From Paenibacillus sp. RUD330 (GTDB taxonomy: Bacteria; Bacillota; Bacilli; Paenibacillales; Paenibacillaceae): a DNA stretch of 64,000 nucleotides. The stretch spans positions 3,660,501 through 3,724,500 of the forward strand of contig NZ_CP022655.2 of assembly GCF_002243345.2 (NCBI RefSeq), read 5' to 3'. Shown piece by piece: positions 28,396 through 37,551 of this stretch (position 1 is the first letter of the stretch; the number at the start of each line of letters is the position of its first letter). Made by a program: the position numbers and the translations under genes. The notes under the pieces were generated by a model that searched no databases, was not told where the DNA came from, and worked only from the letters and a program-made list of their open reading frames with translations.

Positions 28396-29565
28396 ATGAA
28401 GAATGAGCAGCATTCCCTGCCTGTTCCCGAGCCGATGCGCCCGGATGGAGCCGGCGGTCCCGACAAAGGACCCCGTAATATCATGCGCGATAGGCAAAAT
28501 CCCGATCTGCTCGTCCCCCCGCCGACGGACAACGGCCTCATCCCGAATCTGAGATTCTCCTTCTCGGATGCGCATATGCAGCTGAACCAGGGCGGCTGGT
28601 CGCGCGAGGTGACCATTCGGGAGCTCCCCACAGCGACAACGCTTGCAGGGGTCAATATGAGCCTCATTCCGGGAGGAGTCCGCGAGCTCCACTGGCATCA
28701 GCAGGCCGAATGGGCCTACATGCTCCTCGGAAGAGCCCGGATAACCGCAATCGATTGGCAGGGCCGCAATTTCATCGCGGACGTCGGCCCCGGAGATCTG
28801 TGGTACTTTCCGCCGGGGCTGCCCCATTCCATCCAAGGGCTGGAGGAAGGCTGCGAATTCCTGCTCGTCTTCGACGACGGCCATTTCTCGGATCTCAACA
28901 CCCTTTCCATCTCCGATTGGTTCGCCCATACGCCCAAGGACGTGCTGGCCGAGAACTTCGGCGTTCCGGCGAGCGCGTTCGATTCCATTCCGCCCGGACA
29001 GGTCTACATCTACCGCGATCAGGTGCCGGGCCCCGTCCAAAGCCAGGAAATCCAATCGCCTTACGGCACCGTGCCGTTTCCATTCAAGCATTCGCTGCTG
29101 GCGCAGACTCCTCTCGCGACACCGGGCGGCAGCGTGAGAATCGCAGACTCGGCGAACTTCCAGGCATCCAAGACGATCGCGGCCGCGCTGGTCGAGATCG
29201 AGCCGGGAGGCATGCGCGAGCTTCATTGGCATCCGAATCAGGATGAATGGCAGTATTACCTGGCCGGACAGGGCCGAATGACCGTGTTCGCCGGCGGCGG
29301 CAAAGCCCGCACCTTCGACTACCGGGCTGGAGACGTCGGCTACGTCCCCTTCGCCTTCGGCCATTACATCCAGAACACCGGAACCTCCACGCTCTGGTTT
29401 CTGGAAATGTTCCGCAGCAGCCGCTTCGAGGATATATCCCTGAACCAATGGATGGCGCTGACGCCCCGCCAGCTCGTCAAGAGCAATCTCCATGTCGGAG
29501 ACGAGGTCATCGATTGCCTGCGGCAAGTCAAATGGCCCGTCGTTCCGGGACCGGAAAAGGAGTGA
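28396..29565 (+). CDS. Bicupin of the oxalate decarboxylase family
   Basis: 389 residues with two cupin domains. N-domain Mn ligands: His99, His101, Glu105 ([10 protein letters not shown]) and His144 (LPHSIQ). C-domain ligands: His277, His279, Glu284 ([11 protein letters not shown]) and His323. AAGGAG lies 8 nt before the ATG. In Bacillus OxdC the flexible lid over the N-terminal Mn is SENST with catalytic Glu162; here the equivalent segment [12 protein letters not shown] gives S165-D166-L167-N168-T169. Decarboxylase activity is therefore uncertain. It is followed 7 bp later by an alpha/beta hydrolase. Confidence 0.88.
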   Translation: MKNEQHSLPVPEPMRPDGAGGPDKGPRNIMRDRQNPDLLVPPPTDNGLIPNLRFSFSDAHMQLNQGGWSREVTIRELPTATTLAGVNMSLIPGGVRELHWHQQAEWAYMLLGRARITAIDWQGRNFIADVGPGDLWYFPPGLPHSIQGLEEGCEFLLVFDDGHFSDLNTLSISDWFAHTPKDVLAENFGVPASAFDSIPPGQVYIYRDQVPGPVQSQEIQSPYGTVPFPFKHSLLAQTPLATPGGSVRIADSANFQASKTIAAALVEIEPGGMRELHWHPNQDEWQYYLAGQGRMTVFAGGGKARTFDYRAGDVGYVPFAFGHYIQNTGTSTLWFLEMFRSSRFEDISLNQWMALTPRQLVKSNLHVGDEVIDCLRQVKWPVVPGPEKE

Positions 29566-29572
29566 GGATCGG

Positions 29573-30436
29573 ATGAATTCCGAACGCCCCGGCAGCCCCG
29601 ATTTCTTCGCACAGCATCCATCTTCCTGGATTCCCGCTTATCCCCCTTGGCCACCCCTCCGCGCACCGTACCGTAACGGCAGCCTGCAAAGCGAGCCTGC
29701 GCCGGGCCTGACCTTCGTTCTCATCCATGGCTCCTGGGCGGACGCCAGCTATTGGAACGAGGTAGCCGCCGAGCTGCGGAAGCATGGCCACCGCGTTCAT
29801 GTGCCTGAATATCCCGGACATGGCCCGGATTACAGCCCGGGCGTGACCCATGAGGCCATCACCCGGGCGGTGGCGGCATACATTACGGGCTGCGGCCTGA
29901 CCGATATCCAGCTCGTCGGCCACAGCTTCGGGGGAAGCGTCATCCAGAAAGCCGCGGAGCTCGTGCCTGACAGAATCCGCAGGATCATATTCATGAACGC
30001 GTTCGTGCTGGGGGACGGCCAATCGCTCGCGGATCAGCTGCCGCCTCCCGTGCAGCAATCGTTCCTGCAGCTTCGACAATCGTCTCCGGACGATACGATC
30101 ATGCTGCCATATCCGCTGTTTAGGGAAACCTTCGCCAATCTGGCCGACAGGAGGCTCGCGGATCATCTGTACGGCAGAATCGTTCCAGAGCCGGCAAAAC
30201 CTCTTTTCGAGAAGCTGGACCTGAAAAAATTTTATGCGCTCGAAATTCCGAGGAGCTATTTGTACCTCACGACAGACGGCGTGCTGCCGCAAGGCGAAGG
30301 ATACGGCTGGCATCCTCATATGTCCGGACGGCTCGGTATCTTCCGGCTCATCAAAACGGAGGGCGACCATATGTCCACGGTCAAAACCGCCCCGGCGCGC
30401 ATCGCGGCCAGCCTGTACGAAGCGGCCAGGGATTGA
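29573..30436 (+). CDS. Alpha/beta hydrolase (esterase/salicylate-esterase-like)
   Basis: 287 residues. The alpha/beta hydrolase core has the oxyanion-hole motif FVLIHGSWADASYWNEV, the nucleophile elbow VGHSFGGSV (Ser), a probable acid residue in the TTDGVLPQG strand region, and the catalytic His in EGDHMSTVK. The proline-rich N-terminus (IPAYPPWPPLRAPY) is unusual and not a clear signal peptide. It is translated 7 bp after the bicupin with GAGG before the ATG, so the two are co-expressed. The substrate is not known. Confidence 0.85.
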   Translation: MNSERPGSPDFFAQHPSSWIPAYPPWPPLRAPYRNGSLQSEPAPGLTFVLIHGSWADASYWNEVAAELRKHGHRVHVPEYPGHGPDYSPGVTHEAITRAVAAYITGCGLTDIQLVGHSFGGSVIQKAAELVPDRIRRIIFMNAFVLGDGQSLADQLPPPVQQSFLQLRQSSPDDTIMLPYPLFRETFANLADRRLADHLYGRIVPEPAKPLFEKLDLKKFYALEIPRSYLYLTTDGVLPQGEGYGWHPHMSGRLGIFRLIKTEGDHMSTVKTAPARIAASLYEAARD

Positions 30437-30451
30437 CGGGAGCCGGAGCCT

Positions 30452-30504
30452 GCCCTTCAGCTTGGCGAGTGCAGTCAGTCAGCCCTTCAGCTTGGCGAGT
30501 GCAG
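30452..30504 (+). repeat. Two 23-bp direct repeats with 30-bp period
   Basis: GCCCTTCAGCTTGGCGAGTG plus CAG occurs at 30452-30474 and again at 30482-30504, between the hydrolase stop codon and its terminator. A degenerate third partial copy follows. Confidence 0.85.
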
Positions 30505-30559
30505 CCGCCCAGCCCCTTCAGATGCAGCCTGCCGGCCTCGCCTGTCCAGACTGGCCGAG

Positions 30560-30581
30560 AGTCCCTTAGGGGACTTTTTTT
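30560..30581 (+). terminator. Terminator of the bicupin-hydrolase operon
   Basis: AGTCCC/GGGACT stem (30560-30565 with 30570-30575) followed by a seven-T run. Confidence 0.85.
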
Positions 30582-30670
30582 AGTTGGATGCTTTCGCAAT
30601 CTTGCGCACCTATCCGGCATGCCGCACAAACGCGCTTGCAGCGGTTATACTGATGAAGGAGGTGATTCTT

Positions 30671-31321
30671 ATGCGGACAACGGATTCTATCGGATCGAGG
30701 CGAAGGGAAGACGGCGGCGGCAGCTCCCTCGGAGAGCCGCAGCTGCTGGGCGACAGCGAATGGGAAGCCGTAGCCGCATGCGACGTCTCGAGAGACGGGG
30801 AGTTTTTCTACGCGGTCAGGACGACCGGCATCTTCTGCAGGCCGTCCTGCCGATCCAGGCTTCCGAACCGGGAGAACGCCGGCATGTTCCGAACGTTCGG
30901 CGAAGCGCTCGCCGCCGGCTACCGCCCTTGCAAGCGATGCAGACCGACGGGTGAGCTTGTGCCAGACGAGGACTGGATTGCCCTGGCCCAAAGATACATC
31001 CGGACCCATTATGCCGAGCGCCTGACTTTGGAGGCTCTCGCGGCCGCATGCCACGGCTCCCCGTTCCACCTCCACCGGACGTTCCATAAGATCGCGGGCG
31101 TCACGCCCGTTGAATATATCCAGCAGGTTCGGGCCGAAGCCGCCAAGGAGCTGCTGCTGTCCACGGAGCTGCCCGCCGCTGCCGTAGGCAAGCGCTGCGG
31201 CTGGCCCAACACGCCTTATTTCACGACCTTGTTCAAAAAAATGACGGGCTTGACTCCGGCTGCTTACCGCCGGAATGCCGCAGATAGGAAAGAGGAAGAG
31301 ATGCATGAGCACACAACATGA
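30671..31321 (+). CDS. adaA: Methylphosphotriester-DNA methyltransferase / AraC-type activator AdaA
   Basis: 216 residues. The N-terminal Ada zinc domain carries the four Cys in FCRPSCRSR and CKRCRP, of which the first accepts methyl groups from DNA phosphotriesters. The C-terminal AraC HTH pair (LTLEALAAACHGSPFHLHRTFHK and AAVGKRCGWPNTPYFTTLFKK) binds the ada promoter. GGAGG lies 8 nt before the ATG. Its stop codon overlaps the start of adaB, the order found in the Bacillus adaptive response to alkylation. Confidence 0.93.
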   Translation: MRTTDSIGSRRREDGGGSSLGEPQLLGDSEWEAVAACDVSRDGEFFYAVRTTGIFCRPSCRSRLPNRENAGMFRTFGEALAAGYRPCKRCRPTGELVPDEDWIALAQRYIRTHYAERLTLEALAAACHGSPFHLHRTFHKIAGVTPVEYIQQVRAEAAKELLLSTELPAAAVGKRCGWPNTPYFTTLFKKMTGLTPAAYRRNAADRKEEEMHEHTT

Positions 31322-31829
31322 GGCCATCGTCTACTGGTCCCTGCTCCATCATGATGATTGGGAGCTTCATCTGGCCGCAACCGCGGAAGGATTGGCATTC
31401 GTCGGCTCGCAGGACGGAGGAGAAGCCGAAATGACGGCGTGGACAAGCGCCCGCATGCCGGGAGCGAGGCTCGTTCGAAGCGAGGAGAAGCTTCATCCCT
31501 ATGCGGACGAGCTGCTTCAATACTTGGAGGGCAGGCGCGATGCGTTCACGCTGCCGTTCGCGATGAGCGGAACGTCGTTCCAGCTCGCGGTTTGGGAGGC
31601 GCTCAAGAGCATTCCTTATGGAGATACCGAATCGTACTCCGGAATCGCGGAGCGCATCGGCAGGCCTTCCGCAGTCCGGGCCGTCGGCGCCGCGATCGGC
31701 GCCAACCCCGTGCTGATCGCCGTGCCTTGCCACAGGGTCATCGGCAAGGGCGGAGCGCTTACCGGCTACCGGGGCGGCATGGAAATGAAGACGAAGCTGC
31801 TGGAGCTGGAGCGGGCGAAGGGCCGGTAA
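31305..31829 (+). CDS. adaB: Methylated-DNA--[protein]-cysteine S-methyltransferase (Ogt/AdaB)
   Basis: 174 residues from MSTQHEAIVYW. The C-terminal catalytic domain has FQLAVWEALKSIPYGDTESY, the DNA-binding helix RPSAVRAVGAAIGANP and the active site VPCHRVIG, whose Cys takes the methyl group from O6-methylguanine in a suicidal reaction. The start overlaps the adaA 3' end by 17 bp, indicating translational coupling. Confidence 0.94.
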   Translation: MSTQHEAIVYWSLLHHDDWELHLAATAEGLAFVGSQDGGEAEMTAWTSARMPGARLVRSEEKLHPYADELLQYLEGRRDAFTLPFAMSGTSFQLAVWEALKSIPYGDTESYSGIAERIGRPSAVRAVGAAIGANPVLIAVPCHRVIGKGGALTGYRGGMEMKTKLLELERAKGR

Positions 31830-31846
31830 TCGTGGACTGGCAAAGC

Positions 31847-31893
31847 AAAAACAACGCCTCGGGACATGGAAACGGTCCCAAGGCGTTGTTTTT
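31847..31893 (+). terminator. Bidirectional terminator between adaB and the solute-binding gene
   Basis: Long stem AAAAACAACGCCT...AGGCGTTGTTTTT with inner GGGAC/GTCCC pairing, flanked by A and T runs. It serves both converging operons. Confidence 0.88.
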
Positions 31894-31993
31894 CCGCTTA
31901 TTCCTCCATGGACACAGGAACGCCTCGGCCAGCAGGATAGGCACAGCTCTCCGAGGAAAATCGAAAGCGGGCCGCATCGCGGCCCGCCCGATC

Positions 31994-33595
31994 CTACTTC
32001 ACGCTCATGTACCGTTCATACGCGGCTGTGCGGATCTTGATCAGCTGATCCAGCTTCATGTCGTTCAGCTTCTTGATGTAAGCATCCCATTCGGCATCGA
32101 TGTTGCCCTTGGTCACCCACTGGGCGCGCATCGTCGCCGCATACCCGTCGATGTCGGTCGTCAACGTCGGCAGCTCCTGGAATTCCTCCGCGCTGTACAT
32201 GACGTTCGGGAACGGCGTCGTCACGTATTCGCTGCCCAGCTTGTCGATCTCCAGCTTCAGGCCGTCGCCGGTTTTCGGATTGAGCACGATGTTCTTCTCG
32301 AAGGAAGGGCTCACGTACTTCGGTCCGAAGTCGCGGACCGACTGCTCCCAGTACCAGGCGTCGGCGCTCGTGCCGCTAGGAGGGTCCATCAGCGTGTACG
32401 TGCCGTTGTCGTTCTTCTGGATGACGGTGCCGATCGCTCCCCAGAAGTTCTGGATGCCGGCTTCGTTCGTGTAGAACTGGTCCGCCCAGCGCGCGGCGAT
32501 CTCCGGCTGCTTGCAGGAGGCCGTGATGAGCAGCTCGTTGCGGTACAGGCTCATGCCGACCGGAATGCCGGACTGATATCTCTTGCCGTCCGGTCCTGCG
32601 AGCGGCGGAATCGTGACGTACTGGTCCTTCCATTTGCCGAACACGGCGTCCGGAGTCCACTGGTAGGAGAAGCCGACGATCGGCGCATCCGCGTTCTGCT
32701 GCTTGGCCGAGGTCATCGTGGCGTCCTGCGTGAACATCTCCTTGTCGATGAGGCCCGCCTCATACAGCTTGTTGGCCCACTTCAGTCCTTCCTTGTATTC
32801 CTCTGTCACCGGGTAATAGACCGGCTTGCCGTCCTTGACGAGCATGTTGTTGCCGTTCGGATCGGTGATTCCGAACGGATTGAGAAAGTCCATGCTCAGC
32901 CCTTTCTCGGTATACGGAATCTCGTCGTTCTTGCCGTTGCCGTTCGGATCCTGCTCCTTGAACGCCTTGAACACGTTGTAGAGGTCGTCGATCGTATCCG
33001 GCACCTTGAGGCCGAGCTTATCCAGCCACGTCTTGTTGATGACCGGCTGGAACTTCGTTTTCGGACGGGACGGCAGCCTTGCCGGCATGGAATAGATTTT
33101 GCCGTCCGGGAATGTGCTCAGCTTTTTCAGCTCCGGCGTTTCCTGCAGCGCGGCCTTCAGGTTCGGCATGTAGGAATCGATGTATTCGTCCAAAGGGCGG
33201 AAGTAGCTCAGATTGTTGACGATGTCGGAGTCCGAGAACGCGAGATCGCCGAAAATGATGTCCGGCAGCGTGCCGCTGGCGAGCATGATCGACTTCTGCT
33301 CGTTCCAGTCGTTGGAAGACATGACCTGCCATTGTATCTTCACATTCGTATTTTTCTCCAGATCGATCATCCACTGGTTCTTCGTGAACGTATCGCCCAT
33401 GTTGCCCCAGCGGACGGTCAGCGCCTTGAGCGTTACCGGCGTCTTGACGATCGGCAGGCCTTCCTTGTTGAACTCGTCGCCCTTCACGGCTGCGGCCTTG
33501 TCTCCCCCGCCGCCGCTGCAGGCGGTCAGCCCGACCAGCAGCGCTCCGGATAACAGCGCGGCCATCATGGTTCTAGATGCGGAACGGTAACCCAT
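31994..33595 (-). CDS. LplA-like ABC transporter solute-binding lipoprotein
   Basis: 533 residues, typical size for LplA/YtcQ proteins. The lipoprotein signal ends at lipobox GLTAC, followed by SGGGGDK. The mature protein is a large type-1 sugar-binding protein (TLKALTVRWGNMGDTFTKNQWMIDL ... DIIFGDLAF). GGGGGG lies before the ATG. It is encoded after its two permeases on the same strand, and the divergent histidine kinase/response regulator at 35821-39159 probably controls the operon. The ligand is unknown. Confidence 0.9.
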   Translation of the reverse strand: MGYRSASRTMMAALLSGALLVGLTACSGGGGDKAAAVKGDEFNKEGLPIVKTPVTLKALTVRWGNMGDTFTKNQWMIDLEKNTNVKIQWQVMSSNDWNEQKSIMLASGTLPDIIFGDLAFSDSDIVNNLSYFRPLDEYIDSYMPNLKAALQETPELKKLSTFPDGKIYSMPARLPSRPKTKFQPVINKTWLDKLGLKVPDTIDDLYNVFKAFKEQDPNGNGKNDEIPYTEKGLSMDFLNPFGITDPNGNNMLVKDGKPVYYPVTEEYKEGLKWANKLYEAGLIDKEMFTQDATMTSAKQQNADAPIVGFSYQWTPDAVFGKWKDQYVTIPPLAGPDGKRYQSGIPVGMSLYRNELLITASCKQPEIAARWADQFYTNEAGIQNFWGAIGTVIQKNDNGTYTLMDPPSGTSADAWYWEQSVRDFGPKYVSPSFEKNIVLNPKTGDGLKLEIDKLGSEYVTTPFPNVMYSAEEFQELPTLTTDIDGYAATMRAQWVTKGNIDAEWDAYIKKLNDMKLDQLIKIRTAAYERYMSVK

Positions 33596-33653
33596 CCTTC
33601 ATTCCCCCCGATTTGATTGTGGTCTCGAATCTCATGCCGGTCAAGCCGATTGC

Positions 33654-34577
33654 TCATTCCTTCACGGCGCCGATCATCACCCCCTGATTGAAATACTTCT
33701 GCACGAACGGGTACAGCAGCATGATCGGAACGGTAGAGACGATGATGACGGAATACCTCATCAGGCTGGCCAGCCTGAGCGCGATCTGCGCCGCCTCCCC
33801 GCTTCCCATGCCGGACTGCATCTGATTGGTGATCAGGATGTTGCGCAGGATGAGCTGCAGCGGATACAGGTCGGGATTTTTCAGATAGATCAGCGCATTG
33901 AAGTAGGAGTTCCAATAGCCGACGGCGATCCATAATCCAAGCACGGCGACAATCGCCTTGGAGAGCGGCAGCACGACCTGCGCGAAGTACCTCAGATTGC
34001 CGCAGCCGTCGATCTGCGCCGCTTCCCACAGATCGCCCGGAATGCTCGTCTGGAAGAACGTCCGGGCTACGATGATGTTGTAGGCCGACACGGAGAAGGG
34101 AAGCACCATGACGAGAAAAGTGTTGTACATATGGAAGTCGCGGACCGTCAGGAAGATCGGAATGAGGCCGCCGCTGAAAAACATCGTGAAGATGAAGTAA
34201 AGGGACAGGAGCTTGCGTCCGGGCAGGTCTCTGCGCGACAGCGCATAAGCCGCGGACAGGTTGACCGCCAGGCCGATCGCCGTGCCGGCTGCCGTATACA
34301 GGATCGTGTTGCGGTAGCCGATCCAGATGTTGGCGTGCTTCAGCAGCTCCTTGTACCCGTCCAGCGTGAAGCCGCTCGGCCAGAGCCATACTTTGCCGCC
34401 GGCAACCGAGGACGGATTGCTGAAGGAGGCGATGACGATAAAATAAAGCGGATACATAAGCACGACCAGCATCAGGACGGCGAGTCCGTACAGGACCGCC
34501 TCCAGGACGGCATCGGAAGAGCGGGTGTTGACGCCCCCGGCCGTTTTGGCCGCAACAGCGGCATTCCGTGTCTCCAT
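33654..34577 (-). CDS. YtcP/LplC-type carbohydrate ABC permease
   Basis: About 307 residues from METRNAAVAAKTAGG; GGAGG lies 8 nt before the ATG at 34577 (an adjacent ATG at 34580 is possible). Six transmembrane segments with EAA loop DLWEAAQIDGCGNLRYFAQVV and the family tail QGVMIGAVKE. It overlaps functionally with the LplB-type permease upstream (about 14-bp gap) and uses the binding protein at 31994. Confidence 0.92.
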   Translation of the reverse strand: METRNAAVAAKTAGGVNTRSSDAVLEAVLYGLAVLMLVVLMYPLYFIVIASFSNPSSVAGGKVWLWPSGFTLDGYKELLKHANIWIGYRNTILYTAAGTAIGLAVNLSAAYALSRRDLPGRKLLSLYFIFTMFFSGGLIPIFLTVRDFHMYNTFLVMVLPFSVSAYNIIVARTFFQTSIPGDLWEAAQIDGCGNLRYFAQVVLPLSKAIVAVLGLWIAVGYWNSYFNALIYLKNPDLYPLQLILRNILITNQMQSGMGSGEAAQIALRLASLMRYSVIIVSTVPIMLLYPFVQKYFNQGVMIGAVKE

Positions 34578-34593
34578 CATGAATTCCTCCGGC

Positions 34594-35520
34594 TTACCAC
34601 AAGCTGTTGCTGCTTGTTTTTTTGGCGATCTGATTGACGATGATGAGCAAGGCGAAATTGATGACCGTGTTGAACAGGTTGATCGCGGAGGAGAAGCTGT
34701 ACTGGCTGCTGAGCAGGCCGATCTTGTACACATAGGTGGAGAGGATCTCGCTCGAGGTGAGGTTGAGATCGTTCTGCATCAGATATACCTTTTCAAAGCC
34801 TACCCCGAGCAGTCCGCCGACCCGCAATATGAGCAGCGTCACGGCAGTCGGAAGCAGCATCGGAATATCGATGAAGCGGATCTTCTGCCAGCGGCTCGCT
34901 CCGTCGACAGTCGCAGCCTCGTAGAGGCTCGGATCGACAGCCGACAGCGCCGCGATATAGATGATGCTGTCCCAGCCGGCATGCTGCCACACATCCGACC
35001 AGACATAGACGCTGGTGAACAGGCCCGGGGAGCCCATCAGATCGGGAGGCTCCGCTCCGAACAGCGCATACAGATTGCCGAGCAGTCCTGTGCTTGGCGA
35101 GAACAGGATGAGCATCAGCCCCACCATGACGACCGTCGAGATGAAATGCGGCATGTACGTCACCGTCTGGAAGAAGCGCCTGAACCGGTTGGCCCTCATC
35201 TGGTTCACCATGAGCGCCAGCGCGATCGGGATCGGGAACGTGGCCATGCTGTACAAGCTGATGACCAGCGTATTCCGGATCGTATTGTCGAACTGGTACG
35301 ATTGGAAAAATTTCTCGAAGTACTTGAATCCCGCCCATGGACTGTCCATGATTCCGAGCGCAGGACTGTAATCCTTGAACGCGATCACGACGCCGTACAT
35401 CGGCTTGTACGCGAAGAGCAGCGTCAGGATGAACGCGGGCAGCAGCAGCACATACAGCCCCGCTCCCCTTCTGATCTGCCTGACCGTCCGTCCCGTCGTT
35501 CCGGCTTGACCGGATGCCAT
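34594..35520 (-). CDS. LplB-type carbohydrate ABC permease
   Basis: About 308 residues starting MASGQAGTTGRT at 35520, with AAGGGGG 7 nt upstream; an ATG at 35526 is too close to that box. The protein has six transmembrane segments, the family start GAGLYVLLLPAFILTLLFAYKPMYG and EAA loop SLYEAATVDGASRWQKIRFI. It is the first gene of the LplBCA-like operon and diverges from the two-component genes. Confidence 0.92.
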   Translation of the reverse strand: MASGQAGTTGRTVRQIRRGAGLYVLLLPAFILTLLFAYKPMYGVVIAFKDYSPALGIMDSPWAGFKYFEKFFQSYQFDNTIRNTLVISLYSMATFPIPIALALMVNQMRANRFRRFFQTVTYMPHFISTVVMVGLMLILFSPSTGLLGNLYALFGAEPPDLMGSPGLFTSVYVWSDVWQHAGWDSIIYIAALSAVDPSLYEAATVDGASRWQKIRFIDIPMLLPTAVTLLILRVGGLLGVGFEKVYLMQNDLNLTSSEILSTYVYKIGLLSSQYSFSSAINLFNTVINFALLIIVNQIAKKTSSNSLW

Positions 35521-35570
35521 CTTCATTCCCCCTTGCAGCGGCTCTGTCGCTGTCCCTCTCGAACTCCTCC

Positions 35571-35765
35571 AGTATAGCTCCGTCCATGGCGCGGACGGCG
35601 GACCTGAAGGACCGTTATCCGGACTTCCGAAGCGCGTGGGCGGAATCTCTCCGCGGTCAACCCTCGCCGCCATGCGGTTATCCGGACTTGTTTTTGCGCT
35701 ATCCGGACTTTGGCATTCCGCGCCGCCGCTAGCCGATCCATTTTCTGGGCAAAAACCACTATACT
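35571..35765. promoter_or_regulatory. Divergent control region with three TATCCGGACTT boxes
   Basis: TATCCGGACTT occurs exactly at 35616-35626, 35679-35689 and 35700-35710: spacings of 63 and 21 bp, i.e. multiples of helical turns. A minus-strand -10 box TATACT lies at 35571-35576 and a plus-strand TATACT at 35760-35765; neither has a good -35. These are good candidate sites for the AraC-type response regulator encoded at 37552, acting on both operons. Confidence 0.7.
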
Positions 35766-35820
35766 AGAAATAAAGCGCATTCAAAATTGGAAGCGCGGAA
35801 AGGACTGGAGCCTCCCGCCT

Positions 35821-37527
35821 ATGAATCCATCCAACCGGAAAAAGCCCTATCCGATCATCCATTATGTCAGGCTGCTCGTATTCCTCTCGTTCCTGGCTCT
35901 GGCGCTCGACCTTGTCATCAGCGTCATTTCCATGTCCCTGGTCAAGCAGCAATCCACGAACAATGTCCAGGACACGGCCGACCTCTATGTCAACCGGATC
36001 GACCATGACTTCGCCTACATCAACCATTACATGGGCTGGACGCTGGCCAATGACGAGACGATCACGGACATGAACGATTATCCGGACAACAGCACCGAAT
36101 TCCTGAAGGCCCAGGAGAAGCTCTATAAGCGGTTCACCGAGCTGACGAAAAACTACGAGCAGGAATACAACTTCTTCTATTACTTGAAGAGCCGGGACTT
36201 GTTCCGGAACTGCGCGCCGATGGGAATATCCTACGGGCAGTTTCTCGAGCTGAAGCAGCAGATCGCATCGCTGACGGAAGACAAGGGGGTCTATGAGAAC
36301 TATTACTCGAAATGGACGCCGCTTACGGTAAGAGGAATTTCCTACATCGTCAACATCGTGCCCTACCATGACCGCTACCTGATCGGGCTCGTCTCGGCGG
36401 ACACTATGATCCGGCCGCTCCGGCAGATCAATCTCGGGGCCAGCGGGTACGCGTCGCTGGTCGACGGGCAGGGCGGCAGCCTGTCCTCTCCCCAGAGCGG
36501 CAGCCCGCCCGATGCCCGCAAGCCGTTCTGGCTGGATCTGCTCCAGGCGCCGACCGTCGTGGACAGCAGCTTCAGCAACGCCACCTTCACCGCCGAGCTG
36601 GTCATCCACTACGGGGCGTTCGAGAAGATCATGATCGTGCAGCTGCTGATCATGCTGCTCTTCTTTCTCGTCACCTGCACGCTCAGCGCGTTCCTGTTCC
36701 TCTTCCGCAAGCAGGTGCTCGGGCCCGTCAAGAGCTTCTCCTACAACCTGGCCCGCATGTACGAGGACGGGGATTCCGGAGCAAGCGCCGGAAGCCGCAT
36801 CATCGAGCTGGAGCAGGCGAACGCGCAGTTCCGGGATCTCGTCAGGCAGCTCAAGAAATACAAGATCGAAATGTACGAGCAGGAGCTGGAAAAAAGAAGG
36901 ATCCAGCTGGATTACATGAAGCTTCAGATCAACCCGCATTTCTTCCTGAACTGCCTGACGAGCATATACAGCATGGCGCAGATGGAGATGCACGAGGAGA
37001 TCGAGAACATGTCGATGGCCACGACGCGCTACTTCCGCTATATCTTCCAGAACGGAGACAATCTGGTCCTCCTCGAAGACGAGATCGAGCACGCCCGAAT
37101 CTATCTGGACATCCAGCGGTCCCGCTACCGGAGCGCCTTGTCCTATGCCATCTCCCGGCCGGACCATGCTTCGGGAGTGAAGATTCCTCCTCTCGTCATC
37201 CAGACGTTCATCGAGAATGCCGTCAAATATGCGGTCTCGCGAGAACGGGAGCTCAGCATCTCCATCACGGTGTCCATGCAGAGAAAGGAGGAGGAGGATA
37301 TGGCCGTCATCGTCATCGCGGACAGCGGCCCCGGATTCCCGTCTCCCATCCTGGAGCGGCTGCACAGCGGAGAAAGCCTCGATCAGGCTGGAGGCAACCG
37401 GATCGGCATCATGAACACGCTGCAGCGGCTGAAGCTGATGTACCGCGAGCGGGCGACGGTCGATTTCGCCAATGGAATCGACGGCGGAGCCCGCATCACG
37501 ATCGCGCTCCCCGCCGGCAGCGACTAA
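35821..37527 (+). CDS. YesM-type sensor histidine kinase
   Basis: 568 residues from MNPSNRKKPYP. Transmembrane helix 1 is at about residues 15-35, an extracellular sensor of about 240 residues follows, and transmembrane helix 2 is at about 280-305. After the linker comes the His_kinase motif QLDYMKLQINPHFFLNCLTS with phospho-acceptor His in NPHFF, then the ATPase with FIENAVKYAV (N box) and ADSGPGFP (G1). GGAG lies 10 nt before the ATG. It forms a pair with the response regulator 24 bp downstream and is divergent from the transporter it likely controls. Confidence 0.92.
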   Translation: MNPSNRKKPYPIIHYVRLLVFLSFLALALDLVISVISMSLVKQQSTNNVQDTADLYVNRIDHDFAYINHYMGWTLANDETITDMNDYPDNSTEFLKAQEKLYKRFTELTKNYEQEYNFFYYLKSRDLFRNCAPMGISYGQFLELKQQIASLTEDKGVYENYYSKWTPLTVRGISYIVNIVPYHDRYLIGLVSADTMIRPLRQINLGASGYASLVDGQGGSLSSPQSGSPPDARKPFWLDLLQAPTVVDSSFSNATFTAELVIHYGAFEKIMIVQLLIMLLFFLVTCTLSAFLFLFRKQVLGPVKSFSYNLARMYEDGDSGASAGSRIIELEQANAQFRDLVRQLKKYKIEMYEQELEKRRIQLDYMKLQINPHFFLNCLTSIYSMAQMEMHEEIENMSMATTRYFRYIFQNGDNLVLLEDEIEHARIYLDIQRSRYRSALSYAISRPDHASGVKIPPLVIQTFIENAVKYAVSRERELSISITVSMQRKEEEDMAVIVIADSGPGFPSPILERLHSGESLDQAGGNRIGIMNTLQRLKLMYRERATVDFANGIDGGARITIALPAGSD

Positions 37528-37551
37528 TTCCATCCCGAAAGGAAGCCTGCC

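Noticed and set aside
30452-30504. Two 23-bp repeats considered as a minimal CRISPR array
   Set aside because: Only two copies with a 7-bp gap; no cas genes in the window.
31358-33553. 731-codon plus-strand open reading frame spanning adaB and the solute-binding gene
   Set aside because: It crosses a strong bidirectional terminator and lies antisense to a clear lipoprotein gene; the translation has no recognisable domain.
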